Positions 1 through 6,969 of a DNA stretch of 36,841 bases are shown here, piece by piece. The stretch's first letter is position 1. Every line of letters starts with the position of its first letter. Position numbers and translations under genes: made by a program. The notes beneath the pieces were generated by a model, which saw nothing but the letters and a program-made list of their open reading frames with translations, had not been told where the DNA came from and ran no database searches. The stretch is from a virus: positions 1 to 36,841 of IMG/VR virus record IMGVR_UViG_3300011114_000676. The stretch is one strand, 5' to 3'.

Positions 1-392
1 GCGCCGCCGTAGACCAGACCCCAGCGAAACAACAACGCAAGCTGCGCTTGGAAGTCGCCGATGCGCCAAGCGTCGTGAACCTTTGCGGCAAGTTCGTCGT
101 CGTCTTTCGACACGAACTGAAAGCCCGCACGAAAGCAGTCTGCGACGACGGCATCGACGACCCGGCGACCCACCCAGTCTTGCCGATGCAGCGCCGTCTG
201 GGTGGCGTAGTCGATCGGCGCGCGCTGCAGGTACTGCGTCGATTGCGTCTTATCGCGCCCGCTGATGCCTAAGCCGTTCAGCACGTTGGCCCAACCATCG
301 CTGCGCAAGATGCCGCGCGTTGGTTTGGGCGATTGCGCTGCGTCAGCGGTCAAGGTCGGGGTCGCTCGCTTCCAGAACTGCCACGCTGCCAT
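1..392 (-). CDS. Phage portal protein, DUF1073-like (N-terminal part, cut by window edge)
   Basis: The portal forms the dodecameric ring at one capsid vertex through which DNA is packaged and leaves. Only the first 130 residues are present; the 3' part lies beyond the left edge. The N-terminus (MAAWQFWKRAT) is followed by a segment ending NGLGISGRDKTQSTQY (about residues 40-55) and then LHRQDWVGRRVVDAVVADCFR. This matches the pattern of DUF1073-type portals, where an NGLG..DK segment precedes an L-R-DW-R-VD...D..R stretch. The ATG at 390-392 follows a GGCGAGG ribosome site. The large terminase ends 17 bp upstream on the same strand, the usual terminase-portal order. DUF1073 portals normally exceed 400 residues, so about 1 kb or more should follow outside the window. 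The family call rests on my reading of this N-terminus only. Confidence 0.8.
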   Translation of the reverse strand, partial: MAAWQFWKRATPTLTADAAQSPKPTRGILRSDGWANVLNGLGISGRDKTQSTQYLQRAPIDYATQTALHRQDWVGRRVVDAVVADCFRAGFQFVSKDDDELAAKVHDAWRIGDFQAQLALLFRWGLVYGG

Positions 393-409
393 CGTTCACC
401 TCGCCGACA

Positions 410-1690
410 TCATGCCGCGAACAGCGCACGCGCGCCAACACCGCGACGCAGATACTCCAAACCCTGTGATAGTGCGTCAACTTGGTCGTCGTGGGCACCG
501 CTTGGGAAAGCCAGCACTTCGTCGCGAAAGGCGCGCACCCAAGACGCTGGCGACCGGGGCAGCAGCACGCGCCCACATTCAAGCAGCGGTGTTTCTGCAA
601 ACAGGCGCACAACCTTTGACTTGCCACCGTGCGCGATCGGCAGTGTGGGCCACTTCCACGTTGGGGTTGCGCGCAGTTGCTGTAGAAGCGCGGTGCCGTT
701 GGCTGCGTCCTCGATCAGCACGACGTTGGGCTTCCACTGTTCGCACAGCGACGCCACGCGCTTCTGCAGGTCGGGGAACGTCAGCTTGACCCGCACGACC
801 TCGACGACGCAGATCGAGGTGCCTGTCTCTGCAAGCACGACCATCGCCGTCCAGTCGTTCTGCGGCTCCGTCTTGTTTGCGCAATCGACAGACACGACCA
901 CGCGGTCTATGTTGCGGCGATCGGGCAGACGCTCCCAGTAGTGCGACAGCCAGTCGGCTTTGACGATCTCGCCTTCAAGTCGTGCGTCCCAGTCGCCTTC
1001 AAGCCACGCGCGCACAAGCCATTCGGGGCCGGCAGCGCGCAGTTTGTCGATGTAGCCGGGGTCGGCAGTCGTCAACGCCACGTTGTCTGACAGGCGCGAG
1101 GGTATGAACACGCGCTGCGTGCCGTCCTCGCCGACGAACGGCTGCATCGGCTTGGCGGGCTCGATGTAGCGCCGCTTGACCCAATCGTGGCCTTTGCCGC
1201 CGGGGTTGCCTGTGGCGACCATGCGGGTCGGCACGCCAGCCGCAGAGCGCAGCGTCGCGCGCAACATATCCACGGGCACCGACGACGCCCACGTTGTCAG
1301 TTCGTCGAGGTAAATCGCGCTGTAGCTGTGGCCCTGATAGCGCGCTGCGTCGGCGTCGGTTTCGAGATACCGCAATCGCAGTGTCGCGCCGTTGGGGAAT
1401 AGCCAAGTGCGCGATTGCACAATGAAGCGCGCGCCAAGCGCAGTGAACAGCCCGAACATGCGCGCCTGTGCGCCCTCGATCTCTGGCAGGCTGCGACGGA
1501 ACCAGACGCCGCGCGCGTCTTTGCCGTAGGGTTGCTGGTGCGCGATCCAGTCGCCGATTGCGCCGTCGGTCTTGCCGCCACCGCGCGCGCCACCGAAAAA
1601 AATGTCGCCGATTGGACAGGAGATCAGCGCGGTCTGCGGGCCCGGTTGCGCCGCCCAGATCACTTTCGCGCCAGCAGGTATCTTGCTCAC
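410..1690 (-). CDS. terL: Terminase large subunit
   Basis: This is the DNA-packaging motor: an N-terminal ATPase pumps DNA through the portal and a C-terminal RNase H-like nuclease cuts concatemers. The 426-residue protein has a Walker A-type loop GGARGGGKT (33-41), a Walker B strand IYLDE (126-130) and a downstream MVATGNP (157-163). In the nuclease half, candidate metal ligands are D269 (VSVDC), E327-D328 (LIEDA) and D401/D402 with D405 (HDDQVDAL). The open frame extends about 100 codons further upstream, but that part is arginine-rich and overlaps another gene. The GTG at 1688-1690 was chosen because it overlaps the upstream stop (GTGA) and leaves about 30 residues before the P-loop. It lies between the 126-aa orphan and the portal. 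Confidence 0.93.
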   Translation of the reverse strand: MSKIPAGAKVIWAAQPGPQTALISCPIGDIFFGGARGGGKTDGAIGDWIAHQQPYGKDARGVWFRRSLPEIEGAQARMFGLFTALGARFIVQSRTWLFPNGATLRLRYLETDADAARYQGHSYSAIYLDELTTWASSVPVDMLRATLRSAAGVPTRMVATGNPGGKGHDWVKRRYIEPAKPMQPFVGEDGTQRVFIPSRLSDNVALTTADPGYIDKLRAAGPEWLVRAWLEGDWDARLEGEIVKADWLSHYWERLPDRRNIDRVVVSVDCANKTEPQNDWTAMVVLAETGTSICVVEVVRVKLTFPDLQKRVASLCEQWKPNVVLIEDAANGTALLQQLRATPTWKWPTLPIAHGGKSKVVRLFAETPLLECGRVLLPRSPASWVRAFRDEVLAFPSGAHDDQVDALSQGLEYLRRGVGARALFAA

Positions 1691-2067
1691 TCGACGTACC
1701 CTGCGATGCGCTTGGCTTCTGGCGCGACTGCGTGCAACACGCCCGGTTGCACAAAGCCAACGCGCACCTCGTTGCGGTACACCGTCGCCTTTGCGCCCCA
1801 CCCACCGATCAACACAAGCCGCACCACGCTGCCGCAGTCGTCGTCGAGAACCAGACAAACGCACCCGTCTTCGGTGTCGTCGTCTGCCGTCCAGTCGTCG
1901 CCGAACAGCCTGATTGCAGTCTGAATCACATCGCCTGTGTTGGGCTGTCTGGCGATTGTCTTGCGCGGGCGCGGGTTTATCTCGCTCCACTGCTGCTGTT
2001 GGGTTGGCTTGCGTTGCACTGCGACCTCAAATTGCAATTTCAGTGGAAACGTGCAAAAAAAGCACAT
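1687..2067 (-). CDS. Hypothetical protein, 126 aa, between the terminase subunits
   Basis: I do not recognise this family. The protein has a hydrophobic N-terminus (MCFFCTFPLKL), a Q-run near 24-27, an acidic centre (about residues 55-70, with TADDDTEDG) and a beta-rich C-terminal half with alternating valines. Its stop overlaps the terL GTG start, which supports translational coupling. The start is uncertain: ATG 2065-2067 has no clear ribosome site, and an in-frame start further in is possible. A strong nested palindrome (2116-2158) lies between this gene and the small terminase. Its position suggests a packaging or head-assembly accessory, but this is inferred from location only. Confidence 0.6.
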   Translation of the reverse strand: MCFFCTFPLKLQFEVAVQRKPTQQQQWSEINPRPRKTIARQPNTGDVIQTAIRLFGDDWTADDDTEDGCVCLVLDDDCGSVVRLVLIGGWGAKATVYRNEVRVGFVQPGVLHAVAPEAKRIAGYVE

Positions 2068-2210
2068 CGCAGCGTCGAACGTGACGCAAGACCGCGTGTC
2101 GCCCGGTGGCGTAAAGTCCCCCAGCCGTTCGCCTTAGGCGAACGCAGCGCAGGGGGACGGGTCGCGGCAGCGACAACAAGGGGTGCCCGGTCGGTCGGGT
2201 AGCCTGACGC
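2068..2210 (-). other. Intergenic gap between small terminase and 126-aa gene
   Basis: This 143-bp gap is unusual in an operon where most genes overlap by 1-4 bp. It holds the nested palindrome at 2116-2158 and no convincing gene. A packaging-recognition site (pac or cos) beside the small-terminase gene would suit this position, but no known site sequence is recognisable. Confidence 0.5.
2116..2158 (-). repeat. Nested palindrome (stem-loop) between terS and terL region
   Basis: An inner perfect 8-bp stem, CGTTCGCC (2126-2133) with GGCGAACG (2137-2144), has a 3-nt loop TTA. It is enclosed by an outer perfect 7-bp stem, GTCCCCC (2116-2122) with GGGGGAC (2152-2158). Asymmetric internal loops of 3 and 7 nt separate the stems. 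On the minus-strand transcript the structure is followed by CUUUACG, too weak a U-tract for a standard terminator. Options are an RNA-processing or partial-termination element, or a DNA site for the small terminase. Confidence 0.7.
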
Positions 2211-2684
2211 TCACGCATCGCTGTCGTCGTCACCAAGCTGCGGCGGCACGATGTCGCCTGCCTGCACCGACGCCTGCCAGTCTGCGACTGACGCTGCGCG
2301 AGCAGGCACCACGACGATCTGTGCGGCGATCTGCACTGCGCCGCCGTCACGACCGACGACCTCGACTTGGCGTCTGCCGTATTCGTCGGGGTGGCGGCGT
2401 TCGAGCAACCACGCGCCCGCCTGCCAGACACCGCTGGTTGCCGCTGTGCGGATCGACGACAGACACGAAAGAGAACCAGACGACTCTGCCGAACGACATG
2501 CGTCGGCAAATTCGGGAATTTTGGCCAACCAGTCTTGAAACGTCGAAAGGTCAACACCCACGAAAGACGCAGCGATCCGATGGGTTGCGCCGACCTGTAG
2601 CGCGCCGATGATCTTCTTGCGAACTTCGTCGGTCAGCTTCGTCGGTCTGCCGACCTTGCGACCTGTTGGGAGGCGTTTGGGCAT
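2211..2684 (-). CDS. terS: Terminase small subunit-like protein
   Basis: Small terminases bind the packaging site and hand the DNA to the large subunit. The 157-residue protein begins with a basic stretch MPKRLPTGRKVGRPTKL. A helix-turn-helix-like region follows (about residues 18-52), with ALQVGATHRIAAS then VDLSTFQDWLA, as in many phage small terminases. A central helical part carries LLERRHPDEYGRR (about 93-105), a motif often seen just before the C-terminal part in these proteins. The tail is acidic (GDDDSDA). Start ATG 2682-2684 overlaps the stop of the upstream ABC-GNAT gene (ATGA). Location two genes before terL supports the call; specificity cannot be read from sequence. Confidence 0.82.
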   Translation of the reverse strand: MPKRLPTGRKVGRPTKLTDEVRKKIIGALQVGATHRIAASFVGVDLSTFQDWLAKIPEFADACRSAESSGSLSCLSSIRTAATSGVWQAGAWLLERRHPDEYGRRQVEVVGRDGGAVQIAAQIVVVPARAASVADWQASVQAGDIVPPQLGDDDSDA

Positions 2685-3808
2685 CAGTGCAAAATCCCAA
2701 GTGCGCGCGCGTCGTCTGGGCGCGCTTCGCCGACGAATTGGAATGTCGCCGTCGATCTGTTGCAGGAATTGCGACGATGCAACCACTCCTTCCCGCGTGT
2801 TTTCGACAGACCGACGACACGCGACGGCTCGCGAACCATCGCCCAAAGCGGCGAAGCGTTGCGATAACGGATCATCGCCGGGTGTGACGTAACACTGCGA
2901 AACGGCTTGCGTGTCGCGCTGTAGCAGGCAGCGACGAACTCTGACAGTTTGTTGCCTATGCCGACGCCTTGAAAGTCTGGCAGGCAAACGGTGCGATGCC
3001 CGCGCCAACCGGGAACGTGCTGATGCGGGAACGACAACACGGCAGCGAAGGCGACCGGGCGCGATGCGATGCTGGCGACGAAGCACGCTGCGCCTTTGTG
3101 CAGATCGGTGTTCAGATAGTGATGCTGCGCGAAAGCGTGCCAGATCGACGAATCACAGCGTTGGATTTCAAGCGCAACGTCTGGGCGTCGTCGATGCGAC
3201 CTCGCGGTGAAAGTGCCTGACGGCATTTCGATTATCCAATCTGGCTGCAGCCAGTCGATGATGTCGCTGTGACAAGATACAGCGACGAAGCGTTGCCCGC
3301 GCTGGCGCACGCTGCGCGCAATTGCGTGACTGCCGATCTGTGCGACTGTGCGATCGACGACCGAAGTGAATTCGTCGATCACTGTGATTGCGCGTTGTTC
3401 CGCCAATGCGCGCGCAACGTGAACGCGAAAGCGCTGGCCTGTTGACAGCACCGCGAATGGGCGCAGCCACGACGGCGGGCTACTGAACCCGACCGACGAT
3501 AACAGCGCGATGATCTCTTTGACCGACATCGCAGCGGGGAAATCGTCAATGATCGTGCGATCTGACGACCAAGCGAACGCGCCCTCGTCGATCACTGCGT
3601 CGCCGAACAGCGCGCGAGCGACGGTTGACTTGCCTGCGCCGCTGGGGCCAACGATCAAACCGACGTTCCACGACGACGGCAGATCAACGTCAAACGACCA
3701 GCGCTCGATGCTCGCTTCTGTCGGCGGCAGATCGAACATCGACGACGCCTGCAGCACGCGAGCGGTCTTTGTGATCGGCGATTTGACTACGAGATCAACG
3801 CGCGGCAT
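2684..3808 (-). CDS. ABC-type ATPase fused to a GNAT acetyltransferase-like domain (COG2401-like)
   Basis: The 374-residue protein combines two domains. An ABC ATPase has Walker A GPSGAGKST (54-62), signature LSTGQ (121-125) and Walker B ITVIDE (141-146), then SCHSDIIDWLQPDW (178-191). A GNAT-like domain (about 220-320) carries HRTVCLPDFQGVGIG (271-285), an acetyl-CoA-loop-like stretch, and VTSHPAMIRYR. This arrangement corresponds to COG2401, described as an ABC-type ATPase fused to a predicted acetyltransferase. No membrane segments are present, so it is not a transporter. Substrate is unknown. It overlaps the ParB-like gene by 22 bp and the small terminase by 4 bp, so all three are probably co-translated. 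An acyl modification of DNA or of a DNA-bound protein is a reasonable guess, not shown. Confidence 0.85.
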   Translation of the reverse strand: MPRVDLVVKSPITKTARVLQASSMFDLPPTEASIERWSFDVDLPSSWNVGLIVGPSGAGKSTVARALFGDAVIDEGAFAWSSDRTIIDDFPAAMSVKEIIALLSSVGFSSPPSWLRPFAVLSTGQRFRVHVARALAEQRAITVIDEFTSVVDRTVAQIGSHAIARSVRQRGQRFVAVSCHSDIIDWLQPDWIIEMPSGTFTARSHRRRPDVALEIQRCDSSIWHAFAQHHYLNTDLHKGAACFVASIASRPVAFAAVLSFPHQHVPGWRGHRTVCLPDFQGVGIGNKLSEFVAACYSATRKPFRSVTSHPAMIRYRNASPLWAMVREPSRVVGLSKTRGKEWLHRRNSCNRSTATFQFVGEARPDDARALGILH

Positions 3809-4359
3809 TCAATTCCTTCGTTGATCAGCTTGTCGAGCAGCGCGACTTGCGACGCTTCGTCTTTGCAGACGCACAGAACGTCCCATGTTTCGCCGATGGG
3901 CTGTTCGTCTGGCGACGGCAAGACGACATCGCCAAGCAGTTTCTGCAATTCGCGTTCGTCGAACCCCAGATCGCCCAACAGCGAATCGTCTGCCGCCTTG
4001 AGTTCGCGCAGCACTTCAGCCAGCGCAGCATCGTCCCAAGTCGCGATCTCGCCGATGCGGTTGTCAGCGAGGGCAAGCGCGTGCGCGTCTACTGGGTCGA
4101 GATCGAGCCAGCGCACAGGCACTTGTTCCAGCTTCAAGCGCTGCGCTGCTGCGAACCGCGTGTGCCCTGCGATGATCGTGCCGTCACGCTTGTTGGCGAC
4201 GATCGGGCTGCCCCAACCGAAACGCCTGATTGACTTGGCTACGTCTGCGATCGCGCTGGCGTTCTGTCGCGGGTTCTGCGCCCACGGGGTCAGGTCTGCG
4301 ACAGCGACCCAGACTGCGGCGGGGTCGGTCTGCGTCGTCGTCGGTGCGGGTGTCTCCAT
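3787..4359 (-). CDS. ParB-like domain protein
   Basis: The 190-residue protein has an N-terminal ParB/Srx-fold domain: VADLTPWAQNPRQN (19-32), IADVAKSIRRFGW (37-49), PIVANK, then the phosphate-binding-type motif GHTRFAAAQRL (65-75) and LALADNR (95-101). Phage ParB-like proteins of this sort often accompany DNA-modifying or nuclease-type partners; some members bind or hydrolyse nucleotides. The C-terminal half is acidic with no recognised domain. It is the first gene of the leftward unit. ATG 4357-4359 was chosen because the frame upstream lacks the domain and a promoter-like pair ends just before it, which would make the mRNA nearly leaderless. The coding start contains GGAGACACCC, the leader motif of the rightward genes. 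Confidence 0.85.
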   Translation of the reverse strand: METPAPTTTQTDPAAVWVAVADLTPWAQNPRQNASAIADVAKSIRRFGWGSPIVANKRDGTIIAGHTRFAAAQRLKLEQVPVRWLDLDPVDAHALALADNRIGEIATWDDAALAEVLRELKAADDSLLGDLGFDERELQKLLGDVVLPSPDEQPIGETWDVLCVCKDEASQVALLDKLINEGIECRALIS

Positions 4360-4366
4360 GCCCTGC

Positions 4367-4394
4367 AGTCTAGACCAGATCGCGAGGTTGGCAA
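4367..4394 (-). promoter_or_regulatory. Candidate leftward promoter for the ParB-terminase unit
   Basis: On the minus strand, TTGCCA (4394-4389) and TAGACT (4372-4367) are separated by 16 bp. These match 5/6 and 4/6 of the sigma-70 -35 and -10 consensus. Transcription would start at about 4360, so the message would begin at or within a base or two of the ATG of the ParB-like gene. Confidence 0.5.
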
Positions 4395-4482
4395 CCCATG
4401 TTGACGTTTTGGGCGATCTGCGACGGATTGCAGTTGTGATCATCGCGAGTTGCGCGCCGACCCCATCGAACAGCGCAAAACG

Positions 4483-4498
4483 GGGCAAAACGTGATCA
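4483..4498 (+). promoter_or_regulatory. Conserved 16-bp upstream element, copy 1
   Basis: GGGCAAAACGTGATCA occurs here and again at 5776-5791. In both places it ends exactly 85 bp before a TTGACAAC promoter. It includes a GTGATCA half-palindrome. Flanking bases also align without gaps (about 40 of 51 identical over 4448-4498 against 5741-5791, counted by eye). It could be an operator or activator site, or part of a duplicated small coding segment. Confidence 0.55.
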
Positions 4499-4583
4499 TG
4501 GACGAAAGCGCAACGATTTCGCGGATCGCGCTGTTCGTCGTCGTCGCGCTGACACCCTAACTGCGCAAAGTTGACAGCGACAG

Positions 4584-4612
4584 TTGACAACGCGCCTTGA
4601 CCTTGCGATGAT
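4584..4612 (+). promoter_or_regulatory. Rightward promoter 1 (TTGACA-17-GATGAT)
   Basis: A perfect -35 TTGACA (4584-4589) is followed, after 17 bp, by GATGAT (4607-4612; 4/6 to consensus). The predicted start at about 4619 lies 43 bp before the ATG at 4662. TTGAC occurs three times at 13-bp steps (4571, 4584, 4597), the middle one being the -35 box. Confidence 0.65.
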
Positions 4613-4661
4613 CTGTTCGTCGGCGGCACTTGACGCCAGAAGCCGACGCACAGGAGACACC

Positions 4662-5525
4662 ATGAGCAGCAACCCGACAAACGAAGGCATCAGCATCGCA
4701 GCCAGCATCATCAGCCAAGCCAAGGGCGACATCGGCACCGCCCGCCGCGTTGCCTGCGACGCGCACCTCTGGCTGTGCAGCGTTGACCCCAGCTACAAAG
4801 CCAGCGACGACAAGAAGCGCATCGCCGATCTGGAGGCGCAGGTTGTTGCGCTGTCGAAGGCGCAAGACGAGTTCGCCCCGGTCGCGACGATCGACAACAG
4901 CGCAGAACTCGCGTCGCTCAAGACGCAACACCAAGCGCTGCAGGTTGACGCGATCACGCTGATGCAAGAGCGCGACGGCGCGATCTTGACCGCCAACCTC
5001 GCCGCCAACGAGATCGAGCGCTTGACGGCAGACCGCGACAACGCCATCGCCAAGTACGATGCGCTGCTGGCCCACAGCGGCGACGCCAAGCAACTGCGCG
5101 ACGAACTGTTTGCCGCCCGCGCCGAACTGCAGCAGTTGCGCGCACTGGCACCCGACAAGGTTGCGCTGATGGCCGAAGTTGCTGGCCCGCTGCCGCTGCC
5201 CGCCGTGACGTTCGTCGAGCCCGTGGCGTCGTTCAGCGATGTCGTCAGCGGCAAGCACGGGCCCGCAGTCAGCAGCGACACCAAGTTTGTTGACGACCGC
5301 ACGGCAGACGAGATCGCCGCGCCCGCCGCGCTGGTGACGCCGCTCGACAAGCGCAACGCCCGCGTTGCTGCGATCGCCGCGACGATGGAACCCGCCAAGC
5401 CGATCAACGGCTACACCAACAACGCTGACCCCGTGCGCCCCAGCCACATCAGCGAGGGCGCGTGGGCTTCGATGTCGCCGATGATGCGCAAGTTCGCTGC
5501 CGCCAAGATGCAGCCCGCGAACTAG
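4662..5525 (+). CDS. Coiled-coil protein of unknown function (287 aa)
   Basis: I do not recognise the family. After a start MSSNPTNEGISIAASII, a long helical region (about residues 50-150) has heptad-like leucine and alanine spacing with many charged residues (DKKRIADLEAQVVAL, ERLTADRDNAIAKYDALL), typical of a coiled coil. A proline/alanine-rich linker then leads to a C-terminal segment with PSHISEGAWASMSPMMRKFAAAKM. That tail could be a short binding motif. It is the first gene rightward from the divergent region and the first target of promoter 4584-4612. The ATG follows CAGGAGACACC, the shared leader. A role as an early scaffold or DNA-organising protein is possible but not supported by any catalytic motif. 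Confidence 0.75.
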   Translation: MSSNPTNEGISIAASIISQAKGDIGTARRVACDAHLWLCSVDPSYKASDDKKRIADLEAQVVALSKAQDEFAPVATIDNSAELASLKTQHQALQVDAITLMQERDGAILTANLAANEIERLTADRDNAIAKYDALLAHSGDAKQLRDELFAARAELQQLRALAPDKVALMAEVAGPLPLPAVTFVEPVASFSDVVSGKHGPAVSSDTKFVDDRTADEIAAPAALVTPLDKRNARVAAIAATMEPAKPINGYTNNADPVRPSHISEGAWASMSPMMRKFAAAKMQPAN

Positions 5526-5540
5526 ACCCCAGCGCGACAA

Positions 5541-5587
5541 GCGCAGACGCCCGGTCGGCACCCGCTGATCGGGCGTTCTGCGTTTTG
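5541..5587 (+). terminator. Rho-independent terminator after the coiled-coil gene
   Basis: GCAGACGCCCG (5543-5553) pairs with CGGGCGTTCTGC (5570-5581) with one bulged T. GTTTTG follows at once. It lies 18 bp after the stop at 5525 and ends the first rightward block. Confidence 0.7.
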
Positions 5588-5775
5588 GGTCGCCAGCGTT
5601 GCGACGTTGACGCTGGGCGGGCGCAACGGGGCGCAGGCGCAGGTTGTGTCGTCGGGCAGCTTGCGCGCGTCTGGGCGCAACGTCGTGCGTCGTGCAGGTC
5701 GCAGGGCAGTTCGCAGCGAAAAGCGCCTGTGTCGTCGCGCAGTTAGACGCCGACCTCTGCAAAGCGCGCAAGAAC

Positions 5776-5791
5776 GGGCAAAACGTGATCA
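5776..5791 (+). promoter_or_regulatory. Conserved 16-bp upstream element, copy 2
   Basis: This is identical to 4483-4498 and again ends 85 bp before the -35 box of the next promoter. Here it extends into the perfect 10-bp palindrome CGTGATCACG (5784-5793), a plausible dimer-binding operator core. Confidence 0.55.
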
Positions 5792-5876
5792 CGACGCGAA
5801 GTGTTGTGCAATCGCGCAGTTGTGTCTGCGTCGTCGTCGCCACCCTGTCGATCTCTGCACAGTTTGACACTCGCGC

Positions 5877-5905
5877 TTGACAACGGTTGTTGACCACGTT
5901 AGATT
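5877..5905 (+). promoter_or_regulatory. Rightward promoter 2 (TTGACA-17-TAGATT)
   Basis: A perfect TTGACA (5877-5882) and TAGATT (5900-5905; 4/6) are separated by 17 bp. The start would be near 5912, 44 bp ahead of the DUF932 gene. TTGAC recurs at 5864 and 5890, giving the same 13-bp array as promoter 1. Confidence 0.7.
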
Positions 5906-5955
5906 GCACCTTGTCAGCAGCCAATCACGGCAAGACGCTGACGCAGGGAGACACC

Positions 5956-6969
5956 ATGCAGAACTTCATTTCATCGGGCGACACTTGGACGCTCGCAAAC
6001 AGTGTGAAAATCCCCGAAGGCGCAGACCCCGGCAGCGTGATCCGCAACGACCCAGTGCTGGGCAGCACGCTGCACCCAGTGCCGATGCAGCGGTTCAGCT
6101 TCAAGCACGGTGTCGTTGACGACGGCGCGCGCCGCATCGTTCGCGAGTTCGACGACTTTGCGCTAGGTGCCCCCGGCGATGTCGTCGGTGTGCGCCACGC
6201 GCTGATCCAGCCCGCGCAGATCGCTGACCTGATGTCGCGCCTGCACAAGGAGTTCGGCTTGAACTTCACGATGGCGGCGTTGCTCGACGAGCAAACGACG
6301 TTTATCACGCAGGCGCAGTTGGGCACCGTCGATCTGGGCGCGCTGCGCACCGTCGCCCGCGCCAAGCACGACACCAACGGGCGCGACCTGCTGTCGGGTT
6401 ACCTGACGTTCAGCGACAACTTCATCGGCAAGCGCACTGCCCAGATCGGCATGGCCCACACCCGCGCGATCTGCGAGAACACCAGCCGCGCTGCGATGAA
6501 AGAGGCGCGCAAGGCGAACATCGGCCAACCCATTCGCCACGTTGGCGATGTCAACGCGAAGCTGGACGCTTGGGGTAAGGCGATCGACACCCAGTTCGCC
6601 GACTTCAAGCGGTTCAGCGAATTCGCGCTGGTCGCCGCCGACACCCTGATCAGCCAGAACGACGCGCGCAGCATGATCGAGGTCTTGACCCCGGCGCGCG
6701 GCGACGACGCCAGCACGCGGTTGCAGAACAAGCGCGATGCGATCTTTAGCCTGTTCGACAACGGCATCGGCAACGCGGGCGCGACGGTCTGGGACTTGTA
6801 CAACGGCGTTACGGAGTACGCGAACTGGCACGCGGGCACGCGCGGCAACGCCGACAACGCGCTTGCCGCTCGCGAGGATCGCCTGACGAACCTGCTGTTC
6901 AACGGTCTGGGAGACTGGGTTGCCGAAGCTGAAACCCAACTGCGCCAGTACGTCAGCTTGGTCGGCTAG
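5956..6969 (+). CDS. DUF932-like phage/plasmid protein
   Basis: The 337-residue protein resembles the DUF932 (phage/plasmid-like, TIGR03299) family. It has an N-terminal segment MQRFSFKHGVVDD (about 37-49), then LSGYLTFSDNFIGKRTAQIGMAHTRAICENTSRAAM (about 145-180). The latter matches the family's central G-Y-L...R-CxNT pattern preceding a helical C-terminal half. The family is widespread in phages and plasmids; no biochemical activity is known to me. The ATG follows AGGGAGACACC. It has its own promoter (5877-5905), which suggests strong early expression. An ssDNA-annealing or anti-defence role has no support in the sequence. Confidence 0.72.
   Translation: MQNFISSGDTWTLANSVKIPEGADPGSVIRNDPVLGSTLHPVPMQRFSFKHGVVDDGARRIVREFDDFALGAPGDVVGVRHALIQPAQIADLMSRLHKEFGLNFTMAALLDEQTTFITQAQLGTVDLGALRTVARAKHDTNGRDLLSGYLTFSDNFIGKRTAQIGMAHTRAICENTSRAAMKEARKANIGQPIRHVGDVNAKLDAWGKAIDTQFADFKRFSEFALVAADTLISQNDARSMIEVLTPARGDDASTRLQNKRDAIFSLFDNGIGNAGATVWDLYNGVTEYANWHAGTRGNADNALAAREDRLTNLLFNGLGDWVAEAETQLRQYVSLVG

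Larger units (their letters stand above)
4360..4661. other. Divergent control region between leftward and rightward transcription units
   Basis: This 302-bp gap separates the ParB-like gene from the first rightward gene. It contains a leftward promoter candidate (4367-4394), two GTGATCA sites (4437-4443 and 4492-4498), a 16-bp element (4483-4498) shared with the 5.8-kb region, three TTGAC repeats spaced 13 bp (4571, 4584, 4597) and a rightward promoter (4584-4612). A short frame reading GQNVI...VVVALTP and ending TAA at 4558-4560 resembles part of a frame at 5776-5880, so remnants of a small gene are possible. I see no convincing complete gene. Confidence 0.6.
5526..5955 (+). other. 430-bp intergenic region: terminator, shared element, promoter
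   Basis: It starts with a terminator (5541-5587), then a GC-rich stretch without a firm gene, the second shared 16-bp element (5776-5791), three TTGAC repeats (5864, 5877, 5890) and a promoter (5877-5905). An open frame from TTG 5644 to TGA 5880 (78 codons, ending ...AQFDTRA) has high GC3 and aligns weakly with the 4450-4560 stretch (shared L.AD....RK.GQNVI and VVVA). It has no ribosome site and I do not call it a gene. Confidence 0.5.

Noticed and set aside
410-1990. Longer large terminase with about 100 extra N-terminal residues
   Set aside because: The extra part is arginine-rich, lacks any terminase pattern and overlaps the 126-aa gene. GTG 1690 gives a normal length and a GTGA coupling.
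5644-5880. 78-codon frame from TTG in the 5.6-5.9 kb gap
   Set aside because: TTG start, no ribosome site, ends inside a promoter. Kept only as a possible relic in the findings.
4557-5924. Long minus-strand frame of 455 codons across the coiled-coil gene
   Set aside because: It reads antisense to a good gene with strong leader and promoter, and its composition is typical of shadow frames in high-GC DNA.
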